Below, piece by piece: positions 44,539-53,805 of a DNA stretch of 54,578 nt. A program made the position numbers and the translations under genes. The notes under the pieces were generated by a model. It saw only the letters and a list, made by a program, of their open reading frames with translations. It did no database searches and was not told where the DNA came from. Source of the DNA: Pseudonocardiales bacterium (GTDB lineage: Bacteria > Actinomycetota > Actinomycetes > Mycobacteriales > Pseudonocardiaceae); NCBI GenBank assembly GCA_019247305.1, contig JAFAPC010000100.1:1-54578 (forward strand). Direction: 5' to 3'. The stretch's first letter is position 1. Each line of letters opens with the position of its first letter.

Positions 44539-46389
44539 GGTCTGGTCAGGCGTTCCGTGAAGAAACGTTGATCTCGACGTGGCTTCGTCGGGCGCTCGGG
44601 CCGAGTTGCTCTCGCCTGCGGTGGCGGACGGGACCGATTCGCGCGCGACCGCACCCTCTGTGACTGCGCCGTCTTTAACTGTGACTGCGCCGTCTTTAAC
44701 TGGGCCGCCATCGGCGGATGCCGACGGTGGCGCTGCCATCGCAGGCGGAGCGGGAGTGGCTGGTGCGGGGGCTGGTCCAGACCGCAGCAGCAGCGCCACT
44801 GCCGCACCCAGGACGCTGAGCACAGCACAGATCAGGAACAGGTCATCGATCGCACCGGCGAACGCCCGCAGCGAGGTCTGGTTGTAGACGGCCCACACGT
44901 TCAGCCAGTCGGGGGGGGTCCCTAGTGGACTGGCGGGCGGGGCGCCTAGTAGACCGCCGCCGACGGGCGGGGTCCCCGGTGGGCCGAGGTGCGGGACGGG
45001 GGTGTTCGCGGGCACCAACGCGGCGCGTCCGGCCGTTTGCTGAGCCCGCTGGGTGACTTGGATCGCGGTGAGCACCGCAACCCCAAATGCACCGGCGACA
45101 TTGCGCGCGACGTTGTTGAACGCGCTGGCGACATTGCTTTGGGCCAGCGGTATGCCCGCGATACCCCCGGTCAGGATCGGCGCCATGGCCAGCCCCACGC
45201 CGACGGCTTGGACCGCCAGCAGCCACATGACGCGCTCACGGGGGGTATCGATGGTGATGGTATGGAGCAGATAAGTACCACCAGCTGTGATCAGCAAGCC
45301 GATGGTCGCGGGCCAGCGAACCCCAATGCGGTCATAGATCCGTCCGGCGATGGGCATCAATGCCCCCATGACCAACGCCTGGGGTAACAGGGTAAGCCCA
45401 GACTCGAGCGCCTTCCAGTTCTGCACCACCTGGAGGAACTGCGGGATGTAGAACACCACGCCGAACAGCACCATCGTCAGCACTGAGATCAAGATCAACG
45501 AGTTGGTGAACGTCCCGTAGCGGAATATCCGGATATCGAGCAGCGGGTCGGCGATCGCGAGTTCAATTACTACGAACAGCGCCAGGCTAAACGCGCTGGC
45601 GGTGAACAGGCCCAGGATCGGGTAGGAGTACCACCCCCAGGACTCGCCCTCTGACACCGCTAGCAACAGGGAGAACAACCCACCCGCGATGGTGAGGAAA
45701 CCCAGCACATCGAACCGCCGCCTGGCCAGCCTCGGGAATCGGGGCAACACCAGCACCGCGGCCACCACGCCCAGGATCCCGATCGGCACGTTGATGTAAA
45801 AGATCAGCCGCCAGTTCACGTACTCGACCAGGTACCCGCCCAGGGTGGGGCCGATCGCCGGGGCGAACACGACCCCCAGACCGTAGAGGCCCATCGCGGC
45901 GCCGAGCCGCTCCCGCGGCACGATCTGGTACAGCATCGACAGCGTGATCACCGGGAGGATTCCACCCGGGATCGCCTGCACGATCCGGAAGGCCACCAGA
46001 CTGTTCAGGTTCCAGGCCAGCCCACACAGCGCCGATCCGGCCGCGAACCCCAGCAGCGACACGTTGTACACCCGGCCAAGCCCGAATCGATCACCCAACC
46101 ACGCGGTGGTCGGCACTACCACACCCAACGTCAGCGTGTAGGCGGTGATGATCCACTGCACGTCGTCGGTGGTCCCGCCGAACTGGTTCTGAATAGTGGG
46201 GATGGCCACATTGACGATGCTGGTATCCAGGACCGACATGAACATGCCGATGACCAGCACCACCAGCGGTAGTACCCACCCGCTGGTGGAGGTCACCGTC
46301 GAGCCCCCGCCGGGACCGGGTCCCACGTCCACCGGCCGGGCGGCCCCGTCGCGGTTCGCCTCCGTCACTGTCCCTGCTGCACGAGTCAT
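44533..46389 (-). CDS. DHA2-family MFS exporter (EmrB/QacA-like)
   Basis: About 618 residues from the ATG at 46389, with the 14-helix pattern of drug:H+ antiporter family 2. Motif LDTSIVNVAIPTI in helix 1, GDRFGLGRV (motif A) and GPTLGGYLVEYVNWRLIFYINVPIG (motif C region) are intact. The cytoplasmic tail is long, Ala/Pro-rich, and contains two perfect copies of VKDGAVT from an 18-bp tandem repeat near 44670-44705. It is the likely exporter and self-resistance determinant for the polyketide. The response regulator gene upstream (46624) may control it. Confidence 0.92.
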   Translation of the reverse strand: MTRAAGTVTEANRDGAARPVDVGPGPGGGSTVTSTSGWVLPLVVLVIGMFMSVLDTSIVNVAIPTIQNQFGGTTDDVQWIITAYTLTLGVVVPTTAWLGDRFGLGRVYNVSLLGFAAGSALCGLAWNLNSLVAFRIVQAIPGGILPVITLSMLYQIVPRERLGAAMGLYGLGVVFAPAIGPTLGGYLVEYVNWRLIFYINVPIGILGVVAAVLVLPRFPRLARRRFDVLGFLTIAGGLFSLLLAVSEGESWGWYSYPILGLFTASAFSLALFVVIELAIADPLLDIRIFRYGTFTNSLILISVLTMVLFGVVFYIPQFLQVVQNWKALESGLTLLPQALVMGALMPIAGRIYDRIGVRWPATIGLLITAGGTYLLHTITIDTPRERVMWLLAVQAVGVGLAMAPILTGGIAGIPLAQSNVASAFNNVARNVAGAFGVAVLTAIQVTQRAQQTAGRAALVPANTPVPHLGPPGTPPVGGGLLGAPPASPLGTPPDWLNVWAVYNQTSLRAFAGAIDDLFLICAVLSVLGAAVALLLRSGPAPAPATPAPPAMAAPPSASADGGPVKDGAVTVKDGAVTEGAVARESVPSATAGESNSARAPDEATSRSTFLHGTPDQTS

Positions 46390-46623
46390 AACACCACTGT
46401 TCCATCGAAACGCCATGTCATCCACTCAGATAGATTTGCTGCTCCACCATGAGTGACACCAGGTACCCCGCTAAGGCACAAGAAGCGTGAACGTTGAACA
46501 ACTCCAGCCCAGTTGGTTGAGGCAAGGACCACCGCGCTCACCCGCATCCCCGCAGCTGCCTCCAGGCCCGTACCACCAAACGCCCACCTGGCACAGGTGC
46601 GACGGGCGCCGTGAGCCCGTCTG

Positions 46624-47367
46624 TCACTCAGCTTCCTGCCCGCTCGCGGACCGCGCGAAAGAACCTCTCGCATACAAGACCGTCTGCAGTCGATTTTCGG
46701 TTCCCAGCTTCGCATAAATACGACTGAAATAGTTACGAACCGTCTTCGGGCTCAGGCTCAGGGACGTTGCGATGTAGTTTGTATCATGCCCGTACGCCAT
46801 CATGAAAATGATCTCCCTCTCCTTTTCACTCAAGCTGGAGAGTGGGTCACCGTCGACGACTGGACGTCCGCCGATCATTCGGAGAACATGGCTCGCCATA
46901 TCATGCGGCAGCACCGCTCCCTCCCGATAAACCGCTCGAAGGGACGCTCTGAGCTCACCTTGGTCGATATTTTTAGATAAATAACCGTGGGCGCCCGCGA
47001 GGAACGCCTCGCGCATATGAAACGGTTGCGGACTGGAGGCTAATATGACGACCTTGACGTGCGCGTGGTGTTGGCGGATAATCCGCGTTGTCTCGATGCC
47101 ATCCGTGCCGGTGATGTGCGGCTCAAGTCCCACCAGAACGATATGCGGTCGGTGCAGGCGCATCTGCTGCAGTACGGACTCCCTATCGCGGGCAGTTGCT
47201 ACCACGGAGAACTCGGGATAACCACACAGAATCAGGCGCAGACCCTCGCGAACAAGTCGCTCGCCATTGACCAGCAGTATCCTTATCGTCGAAATAGACG
47301 ATCCCCTCGTGGTCGGGGGTTTTCCTAGCGTCTGGACCGCATACTGCGATTCCGTCGAACCTTCCAC
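46624..47367 (-). CDS. Atypical NarL/LuxR-type response regulator lacking phosphoacceptor Asp
   Basis: A 247-residue protein from the GTG at 47367 (aaggggg upstream). Receiver-like residues 27-145 have the fold and the switch Lys (HGYLSKN), but the acidic pair is N34-G35 (ILLVNGERLV) and the expected phosphoacceptor Asp is Gly80 (IVLVGLEP). The LuxR-type helix-turn-helix is intact: LSEKEREIIFMMAYGHDTNYIA, LSPKTVRNYFSRIYAKL. No sensor kinase adjoins it. Such atypical regulators in antibiotic clusters (for example JadR1-type proteins) can respond to the pathway product instead of phosphorylation. It is the only transcription factor seen in the cluster. Confidence 0.88.
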   Translation of the reverse strand: MEGSTESQYAVQTLGKPPTTRGSSISTIRILLVNGERLVREGLRLILCGYPEFSVVATARDRESVLQQMRLHRPHIVLVGLEPHITGTDGIETTRIIRQHHAHVKVVILASSPQPFHMREAFLAGAHGYLSKNIDQGELRASLRAVYREGAVLPHDMASHVLRMIGGRPVVDGDPLSSLSEKEREIIFMMAYGHDTNYIATSLSLSPKTVRNYFSRIYAKLGTENRLQTVLYARGSFARSASGQEAE

Positions 47368-47736
47368 GCCGCCCCCCTTAGGCACATCAAGCCTTAGCGA
47401 TTAAATGAACCAGGTGTCAACTTCCTCAATCGAGAAAGCGCTGGTTGCCCTCCGCGCCCACAGCACTGTGGGCCAGGAGCCGACCAGCGGCGCCGTCGCG
47501 CTCAACGGCCCGTATCATGGGTGTCAGGCTACCCGTCGGACGCGTCCTTCGGCGAACCTCAACGTAAGCTAGCTGTAAGCAGCTGGTCATTTCGGGTGCT
47601 GACTCGGGGTAGCAGCTACTCGAATCCGCCAGTCGGCTCGGCTGGTTTCGATCAGGCTTGTAACGGAAAAGTGATGCATAGTCGTGGCGAAGGCCCGGCG
47701 GATTTGGCCGTGGTAGGGAACCGCAGGCCACGGGGC
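47368..47736. other. Intergenic boundary between cluster and core genes
   Basis: About 370 bp with no recognised gene between the response regulator and the pseudokinase gene. In related genomes I would expect sigM and thioredoxin genes after the pseudokinase, so this is probably the junction at which the polyketide cluster entered. No integrase, attachment site or tRNA is visible. Confidence 0.35.
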
Positions 47737-49248
47737 TCAAGTGACCCGCTGCTGGACTGTGAGCTCGTTGATCGTGGACTGGTGGTGACCGTCCCCGCCG
47801 CTCAGTTTGGTGATCCACACCAGTAGGTATCGGGTGGGCGGCCCAGCATGCAGCGGAATCTGGGTGCTGCCTGCCCGGAGGGTAGCGGCGCCGACCACCG
47901 TGGTGTTCTCCAGCCGCGGATTCGCCGACGTCGCGGTGCGTATCTCCAGCACAGTGCCCAAACTCGGCGATACCACGGTCACCGACGCCGCCGAGACGGG
48001 TACGGAGAAGCTCAGCATCACGCCGAGCCCCTTTTTGTAGAGGGGGAACTGCTGGAAGTAGGAATCGGTGGACCAGCCCGTGTTCGGATTGCCATCCAGC
48101 AGATTGCCCAGGTCCTTCTGGTGATCCGGGCTGCCCAGCCCGGAGGGGTCATAGACCGCCAGGCGCTTGACCGGCACCGGCGAGGACAGCACCGGCGGCG
48201 CGGGCGCCTTACCGGTGGGGGCGGCAGCGGCAACGACCAGCGGCGCGCCCCCGTTGTCGGTGAACACCGAGATCACCTGCCGGCCGGCGTAGCCGAGGAT
48301 CAGCAGGGTGGCGGCGCCGAGCACCGTCATCGACACGCCAAACTTGATCCGGCGGTGGCGCTGCTCCCGGCGCGGATCCACCGGGCGGACCCGCTCGCCG
48401 CGGGGGCCCGCCGAAAACAGGTCGTCGTCCATCGTGGCGGCGTTGAGCTCCAGCATCTGGCGCACGGCAGCCCCGGTGTACACACCCCCACCGGTGCCAG
48501 CACCGGCGATGCTGCGCAACGCCAGGGTGGACAGCTCCACCGGCACCTCGGGCCGCAGCGTCGTGGGGCTGACCGGCGCGCCGCCCGGACCGATCGGCGC
48601 GGACGGCAGGCCCGCGGGCCCGTCGGGCAACGGCCAGCACCCGGTGAGCAGCAGGTACAGCATCGCGCCCAGGCCACGGATGTCATCCTGGGCCCCGGTG
48701 GTGGGAGGCGGGCCGGGGAAGGCGAGCCGAGCCTGTCGATCAGGGGTCACCCGGATCCGGTCCAGGTGGTCGCAGCCCAGGATCAGACCCGCGTTGTGCG
48801 CGGCATCGACCGCACCCGCCAAGGGGGCCAGCACGCGGGCCGCCACCGCTGAAGGAACCGGCCCACCATCGAGCAGCTCGACCAGGGCGGTACCCGGCGT
48901 CCACTCGGCGACGATCACCGCGGCGGTCGGGCCGTCGGTCTGCTCTGGCTCCAGCACATCCAGCATCCGCGCGGCACCGGCGGTGTCCAGCTGAGCGGAG
49001 CGCAACGCGCGCGCGACGGCCGAGCGGATCAGCGCGGGGGCTCCTGGATCCTGCGGCGCGGCGAGAAACACGGTGAGCGCAACGTCACGGTCCAGCACGA
49101 GGTCATGGCCCCGCCACAGGCGCACAGCGCACCGGTCGTCGCGGCCGACCTCGGACAGCAAGCGATAACGACCCCGGCTCAGCACACACCCGGGGCTCGG
49201 CCACGGGGGCCGGGACCGGTGTGACTGCGATCCCCCCGACTCGATCAC
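47737..49248 (-). CDS. Membrane pseudokinase with discoidin-like ectodomain (MurJ-associated)
   Basis: About 503 residues from the GTG at 49248, which has aagggtgg upstream; the frame stays open to 49392. The N-terminal part is a degenerate protein kinase (RYRLLSEVGRDDRCAVRLWRGHD, LDRDVALTVF, IVAEWTPGTALVELL, GLGAMLYLLLTGCWP) without HRD or DFG catalytic motifs. A transmembrane helix follows (about 305-325, SMTVLGAATLLILGYAG), then an extracellular domain resembling the F5/8-type fold (LLDGNPNTGWSTDSYF). In Mycobacterium this module is fused to the C-terminus of the lipid II flippase MurJ (MviN); here it is separate, and no murJ adjoins it. It probably regulates peptidoglycan precursor export. 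Confidence 0.85.
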   Translation of the reverse strand: MIESGGSQSHRSRPPWPSPGCVLSRGRYRLLSEVGRDDRCAVRLWRGHDLVLDRDVALTVFLAAPQDPGAPALIRSAVARALRSAQLDTAGAARMLDVLEPEQTDGPTAAVIVAEWTPGTALVELLDGGPVPSAVAARVLAPLAGAVDAAHNAGLILGCDHLDRIRVTPDRQARLAFPGPPPTTGAQDDIRGLGAMLYLLLTGCWPLPDGPAGLPSAPIGPGGAPVSPTTLRPEVPVELSTLALRSIAGAGTGGGVYTGAAVRQMLELNAATMDDDLFSAGPRGERVRPVDPRREQRHRRIKFGVSMTVLGAATLLILGYAGRQVISVFTDNGGAPLVVAAAAPTGKAPAPPVLSSPVPVKRLAVYDPSGLGSPDHQKDLGNLLDGNPNTGWSTDSYFQQFPLYKKGLGVMLSFSVPVSAASVTVVSPSLGTVLEIRTATSANPRLENTTVVGAATLRAGSTQIPLHAGPPTRYLLVWITKLSGGDGHHQSTINELTVQQRVT

Positions 49249-49388
49249 CCTGATGCCACCCTTCCTGGGTCTCGCGCGGACACCTGGATCCTTCCCCGAC
49301 ACCCTGGGTGCTCCGAACAATTCTGCAACCTCGGCCCGCTGAGAGCTAGTCAATGAGATCGCCGGACGCGTTTGGCGGCACCCCAGGT

Positions 49389-51626
49389 TCACCCGGCTTT
49401 GCGGGTTCGGCGTACTCGGCGCACGATGCCGCGGACCACCAGCAGAATCAGCGCGGTGCCGGCACCCGCGGTGAGCGCGACAGTCACCGTGCCAAACGCG
49501 GTGGAGCGCAGCTGCAGGGTGCTCGGCTCGCCGAGCGGGGTGCCGCCCGGGGTACTCAGCCAGGCGTCAACGCTGAACTGACCGCCCCGGCTCACCTTCG
49601 CCGGGATGACCAGCTGCCGGGTGCTGCGCGCCGGTACGAGCTGCAGCCCCATCCTACCGGTGCGTAGCCCGGCGGCCTCGGACAGCCTCAGCGCGACCTG
49701 CATCCCAACCGGCAGCCCGTTGCTCACGGTGATCACTAGCGGGGAGTCTGACGCCGCCAGGGTATAGGGGCCGGGTGGCTGCACGATCCGCACGGAGTGG
49801 CGGAGCTCATCCAGCCGGCCGCTCTCCTGGGCGGTCACCCACATGGCTGCCGTGGGTTCCCCCCGCCAGGCCGTGGACACCGCACGAAGCAGTCCAAGCC
49901 GCAGCGGGTCGAGCAGCGCGGCCGGTCGCAGACCTGCGGCCGGATCCAGGACGGTGGCCACCTGCAGGTCGCGCAGGACGTCCCGGTCCCGCTGCACCTC
50001 CCCGGTGACCTGTAGGGGGATCTCCGCCGCGGCGGCCTGCGGCGGGTATCTCAACGCCACGCCGGTGCCCTCGGGTTGGATGGCGGCCAGCGCCGAGAGC
50101 TCGCGAGGGGTGACGAAACCGGCATCCAGCAGCTGTTGGGCCGTGGTCAACAGGGTGGTGGCCTCCGTACCGGAGGCCAGCCAGCGGCGCGGCGGAACCA
50201 GCAGGATGGGCCGGCCACTGGCCGCGCGGTACACCAGTGCGCCGAGCCCGTCCTGCGCGGACAGCGGACCGGAGCCGTGAGCCAGCGCGTCGGTCACCAA
50301 TGGGTCGACGAGGAGACCGACCGGGGCAGGGGCGCCCGCAACCAGGCTCACGACATCGCGGGCGACGCTGCCGGCAGGCGGTCGGGGGGCTGGTGGGGGG
50401 GTGATGCCGTGGGGGTCCAACAGCACCGCGTGGGTCTGCAGCGTGGTGAGGTCAGCTAGCGTGCGCTCGTCGAGGAGCTCGCTGGCCGGCCAGCTCACCC
50501 CGATCAGCGGCTGCACTCCCAGCAGCTCGCGCACCAGGTCCGCGCCGGTGCTGGTGGCCAGGGCCTCCAGGTCGGTGAGCCCAGCCCGGGACAGCGCCAC
50601 CACATCGGCATCGGCGTAGGGCAGCGGCAGCACGCAGCGACCTCGAACCGCGCCGCGCAGCCGATCAAGCCAACTCCGCGCGTTCCGCGCGCCGGTGCCC
50701 TCGCTGATCCGACCCGCCTGCGCCACCCGGTAGCCGTGGCTCATCGCGTCGAGGGTCTCCAGCAGCAGCGGGTCCACCGCCACGCACACCGCCGCGCCCA
50801 GCGGTGACCCTGGCGGCACCACCTGCTCCAGCGCGCCGAGCAAGCCGTCCAGCCGCCCCCCGGGAGCGATGTCGGCGGCCAGGGCATCGGTTCCGGGGCG
50901 GTCACTGGGCACCAGGATCGGCTCACCGGGACCGCTCGGGAGCCGCTCAGGCGCCGCCGCCAGGGGCCACAGGACGGTCAGCGGCGCGGGCTGCGGGGGA
51001 CGGCGCAGCACCGGCCCGAACGGGCCGCCAGAGCTGGCGGGGGGGATCCCGAGCACCGGCACCAGCAGCGGGATGGACGCCAGCCGGGTGCGGCCCCGGG
51101 CGCCGCCACCGACGTCGGAGGTACCGGTGAGGCTGATCAGCACCGGGTACACGCCCGGTTCGGTGATCTGCAATGCCGTCGCCGCTGCTCCGCGCAGCGG
51201 CACGTCCAGCTGAAATGCCCTGCTCTGACCAGCGGCGAGCTCACCCGGCAGGGGCTGGGAGCCCGTGGCGTGCACCGCTTCGGTGAGCTCCTCCGAAGTC
51301 CGCGCTAGGGCCCGTGCCGCGGCCGCCTCGGAGCTCACCGGCTCGTCGCGGGACAACCGGATCCCAAGGTTGGTGATCGGCCGCTCACCGAGGTTGACAA
51401 CCCGGCCGCTCACCCGGAGCACCGCCGCGCTGGTGAGGGTGACCACGCGGGGGGACAGAGCCGACAGCTCAAACCGGGCCAGCACCGTCGGCACCCGTGC
51501 GGGCGCCCGGGGTGGTGTCCCAGCGTACGTCTGGGGCTGCGCCAGCGGCAGCAGCACCCCCAGCGCCGCCGCCAGAACGGTGACGGCGCCCCGGTGCAGC
51601 CAGCGCCTCATGTTGGGGGGCCTCAT
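49389..51626 (-). CDS. DUF6049-family secreted/membrane protein
   Basis: A 745-residue protein (740 from the second ATG at 51611). It has an N-terminal signal sequence (RRWLHRGAVTVLAAALGVLLPLAQ) and a C-terminal anchor (about 710-730, TVTVALTAGAGTALILLVV) followed by Arg-rich cytoplasmic residues. The extracellular part is several beta-sandwich-like and alpha/beta modules. The gene is conserved in actinobacteria between the Nudix and murJ genes near pcnA, and is presumed to act in cell-envelope assembly, mechanism unknown. Its start codons sit inside a minisatellite of overlapping stop-start units. Confidence 0.85.
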   Translation of the reverse strand: MRPPNMRRWLHRGAVTVLAAALGVLLPLAQPQTYAGTPPRAPARVPTVLARFELSALSPRVVTLTSAAVLRVSGRVVNLGERPITNLGIRLSRDEPVSSEAAAARALARTSEELTEAVHATGSQPLPGELAAGQSRAFQLDVPLRGAAATALQITEPGVYPVLISLTGTSDVGGGARGRTRLASIPLLVPVLGIPPASSGGPFGPVLRRPPQPAPLTVLWPLAAAPERLPSGPGEPILVPSDRPGTDALAADIAPGGRLDGLLGALEQVVPPGSPLGAAVCVAVDPLLLETLDAMSHGYRVAQAGRISEGTGARNARSWLDRLRGAVRGRCVLPLPYADADVVALSRAGLTDLEALATSTGADLVRELLGVQPLIGVSWPASELLDERTLADLTTLQTHAVLLDPHGITPPPAPRPPAGSVARDVVSLVAGAPAPVGLLVDPLVTDALAHGSGPLSAQDGLGALVYRAASGRPILLVPPRRWLASGTEATTLLTTAQQLLDAGFVTPRELSALAAIQPEGTGVALRYPPQAAAAEIPLQVTGEVQRDRDVLRDLQVATVLDPAAGLRPAALLDPLRLGLLRAVSTAWRGEPTAAMWVTAQESGRLDELRHSVRIVQPPGPYTLAASDSPLVITVSNGLPVGMQVALRLSEAAGLRTGRMGLQLVPARSTRQLVIPAKVSRGGQFSVDAWLSTPGGTPLGEPSTLQLRSTAFGTVTVALTAGAGTALILLVVRGIVRRVRRTRKAG

Positions 51627-51668
51627 GTGGGGGGCCTCATGTGGGAGGCCTCATGTGGGAGGCCTCAC
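51606..51668 (-). repeat. 14-bp minisatellite of overlapping stop-start units before DUF6049
   Basis: Four tandem copies of CCTCATGT[T]GGGNGG plus a fifth degenerate one. Read on the minus strand each unit is ATG/GTG-AGG-CC[T/C]-CCC-ACA-TGA, where the TGA overlaps the next ATG. Starts are at 51668 (GTG, overlapping the Nudix stop), 51654 and 51640, each giving a 5-codon peptide, then 51626, which stays open because the last unit has one extra base and becomes the DUF6049 start. Confidence 0.8.
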
Positions 51669-52180
51669 GCGGAGTCCGCGAGCATCGTGGCGGCGCGCCG
51701 AACCAGGCGGCGCTCATCGGCGTAGGCCAATCGCGCCGGCAGATCGGTCAGCGGTACCCAGGCCACCTCGGTGACCTCGACGTCCGCGTCGGACAGCTCC
51801 CCACCCACCGCGCGCAGCAGGAAGTGGTGCACCGTCTTGTGCACTCGGCGGTCCTCGGCGACAAACCAGTAGTCGATACTGCCCAGCGCGGCCATCACCG
51901 CGCTGTTGATCCCCGTCTCCTCGGCCACCTCCCGCACGGCCGCCTGCTCCACGGTCTCGCCTTGCTCGACGTGACCCTTGGGTAGCGACCACAGCAGCCG
52001 GCCGCGCCGATCCAGCCGACCGATCACGGCGGCCCGCCCGGTCTCAGTGTCCACCACCAACCCACCCGCTGAGGTCTCCGCCACCGTGCGCATCTGGCCT
52101 CCCCGATCGTTGCCGCTGCCCTGGCTCGGTGTCTTGCGCGTCTTCTTGCCACGGCCGGACCTGCTGGAGCGCGGAGGCAT
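51665..52180 (-). CDS. Nudix hydrolase (MutT-like)
   Basis: A 171-residue protein from the ATG at 52180. The N-terminal 30 residues are basic ([14 protein letters not shown]). The Nudix box is complete: [23 protein letters not shown], followed by [19 protein letters not shown]. It hydrolyses a nucleoside-diphosphate-linked substrate, identity unknown. It is divergent from the CCA-adding enzyme gene across 53 bp and upstream of DUF6049, an arrangement conserved in actinobacteria. Confidence 0.92.
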   Translation of the reverse strand: MPPRSSRSGRGKKTRKTPSQGSGNDRGGQMRTVAETSAGGLVVDTETGRAAVIGRLDRRGRLLWSLPKGHVEQGETVEQAAVREVAEETGINSAVMAALGSIDYWFVAEDRRVHKTVHHFLLRAVGGELSDADVEVTEVAWVPLTDLPARLAYADERRLVRRAATMLADSA

Positions 52181-52233
52181 GCAGCCGATGGTATCGGCGC
52201 GGGCTGAGCGGGGAACGGTTACGCTCGCCCGCT

Positions 52234-53805
52234 GTGTCCTCTTCGCCCTCCGCACTGGGAAACCGCCCACCGGCGCCGCGTCCCGCGCAGCACACTGCCA
52301 TCGCGCAGCCCACTGCCATCGCGCAGCAGAATGCCCCTGCGCAGCAGAATGCCCCTGTGGAGCGCAATGCCGCCGTGGAGCTGCTCCGAATCGCGCCGCT
52401 GGTCGACGAGCTGGCCGATCGGTTCACCGCGGCCGGTTATGCGCTGTACCTAGTGGGCGGCAGTGTGCGCGATGCGCTGCTCGGCAGGCTGGGCAACGAC
52501 CTGGACTTCACCACCGACGCGCGCCCGGAGGCCATCACGGCCATTCTGACGGGCTGGGCGGAGGCGGTGTGGGACACCGGGATCGCCTTCGGCACCATCG
52601 GCGCAAGGCGGGCCGGCATGCAGTGCGAGATCACCACCTACCGGGCTGACCGCTACGACCGGGCCTCCCGCAACCCTGAGGTCACCTTCGGCGATACCGT
52701 CCAGGGCGATTTGGCCCGGCGGGATTTCACCGTGAACGCGATGGCCGTCCCCCTGCCGCTGCGAGACCTGCTTGCAGGGTCGAGCCATCAGCCCCTCGAC
52801 CACAGCCGGCTCATTGATCCGTACGGCGGGATGGCCGCGCTGGCCCGCCGTGAGCTGGACACTCCCGCGACACCGGAGGAATCCTTTGCTGACGACCCGC
52901 TGCGGATGCTGCGCGCGGCCCGGTTCGTCTCCCAGCTCGGCTTTACCCTCGCCCCCCGAGTCCGGGTCGCGCTAGGCGCGATGGCGGGCGAGATCAACCG
53001 GATCACTGCCGAGCGGGTGGCTGCGGAGCTGTCCAAGCTGTTGCTTGGGAGCAACCCGCGGGCCGGCATTGAGCTGATGGTGGACACCGGGCTGGCGCAG
53101 CACGTGCTGCCCGAAGTGCCGGCGATGCGCCTGGAAATCGACGAGCACCACCAGCACAAGGACGTCTACACGCATTCGTTGACGGTGCTTGAGCAGGTGA
53201 TCGCGCTGGAGGACGGCGAGCCCGACCTGGTGCTGCGGCTGGCGGCGCTGCTGCACGACATCGGCAAGCCGGCCACCCGCCGGCACGAGCCTGCTGGGGG
53301 GGTGAGCTTTCACCATCACGAGGTCGTCGGCGCCAAGCTGGTCCGCAAGCGGTTGCGCGCGCTGCGCTACCCCGCGCGCGTCGTCGAGAACGTCGCCGCG
53401 CTGGTATTTCTGCACCTGCGGTTCCACGGGTACGGCAGTGGCGAGTGGACTGATTCGGCGGTGCGCCGCTACGTCACCGACGCGGGCGAGCTGTTGCCGC
53501 GGCTGCACAAACTCGTCCGAGCTGACTGCACCACCCGCAACCGCCGCAAGGCGATAGCGCTCCAGCGCACTTATGACGATCTTGAGCAGCGGATTGAGCG
53601 GATCCGCGCTGCGGAGGACTTGGCCGCGGTGCGCCCGGACCTGGACGGCAACGCCATCATGGAGCTGCTCGGCCTGCCGCCCGGCCCGGACGTCGGCCGC
53701 GCCTGGCGCTATCTCAAAGAGCTGCGCCTGGACCGCGGCCCCCTGTCCCGCGAGGAAGCCGAAGCCGAGCTGCGCCGCTGGGCTCAGGAGAACCTTCCTG
53801 AGTAA
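52234..53805 (+). CDS. pcnA: CCA tRNA nucleotidyltransferase
   Basis: A 523-residue protein from the GTG at 52234. Residues 20-50 are a repeat-rich, Ala/Gln tail (TAIAQ twice, QQNAP twice), probably disordered and coded by short tandem DNA repeats. The class II nucleotidyltransferase core follows: [25 protein letters not shown] with the DxD metal site, then [22 protein letters not shown] and the HD domain motif [11 protein letters not shown]. It adds or repairs the CCA end of tRNAs. It marks the core chromosomal segment. Confidence 0.95.
   Translation: MSSSPSALGNRPPAPRPAQHTAIAQPTAIAQQNAPAQQNAPVERNAAVELLRIAPLVDELADRFTAAGYALYLVGGSVRDALLGRLGNDLDFTTDARPEAITAILTGWAEAVWDTGIAFGTIGARRAGMQCEITTYRADRYDRASRNPEVTFGDTVQGDLARRDFTVNAMAVPLPLRDLLAGSSHQPLDHSRLIDPYGGMAALARRELDTPATPEESFADDPLRMLRAARFVSQLGFTLAPRVRVALGAMAGEINRITAERVAAELSKLLLGSNPRAGIELMVDTGLAQHVLPEVPAMRLEIDEHHQHKDVYTHSLTVLEQVIALEDGEPDLVLRLAALLHDIGKPATRRHEPAGGVSFHHHEVVGAKLVRKRLRALRYPARVVENVAALVFLHLRFHGYGSGEWTDSAVRRYVTDAGELLPRLHKLVRADCTTRNRRKAIALQRTYDDLEQRIERIRAAEDLAAVRPDLDGNAIMELLGLPPGPDVGRAWRYLKELRLDRGPLSREEAEAELRRWAQENLPE

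Noticed and set aside
20317..47367. Tetracycline-type pathway suggested by halogenase and PF04199 cyclase
   Set aside because: No amidotransferase, malonamyl-CoA ligase or ketoreductase genes are present, so a tetracycline scaffold is not supported.
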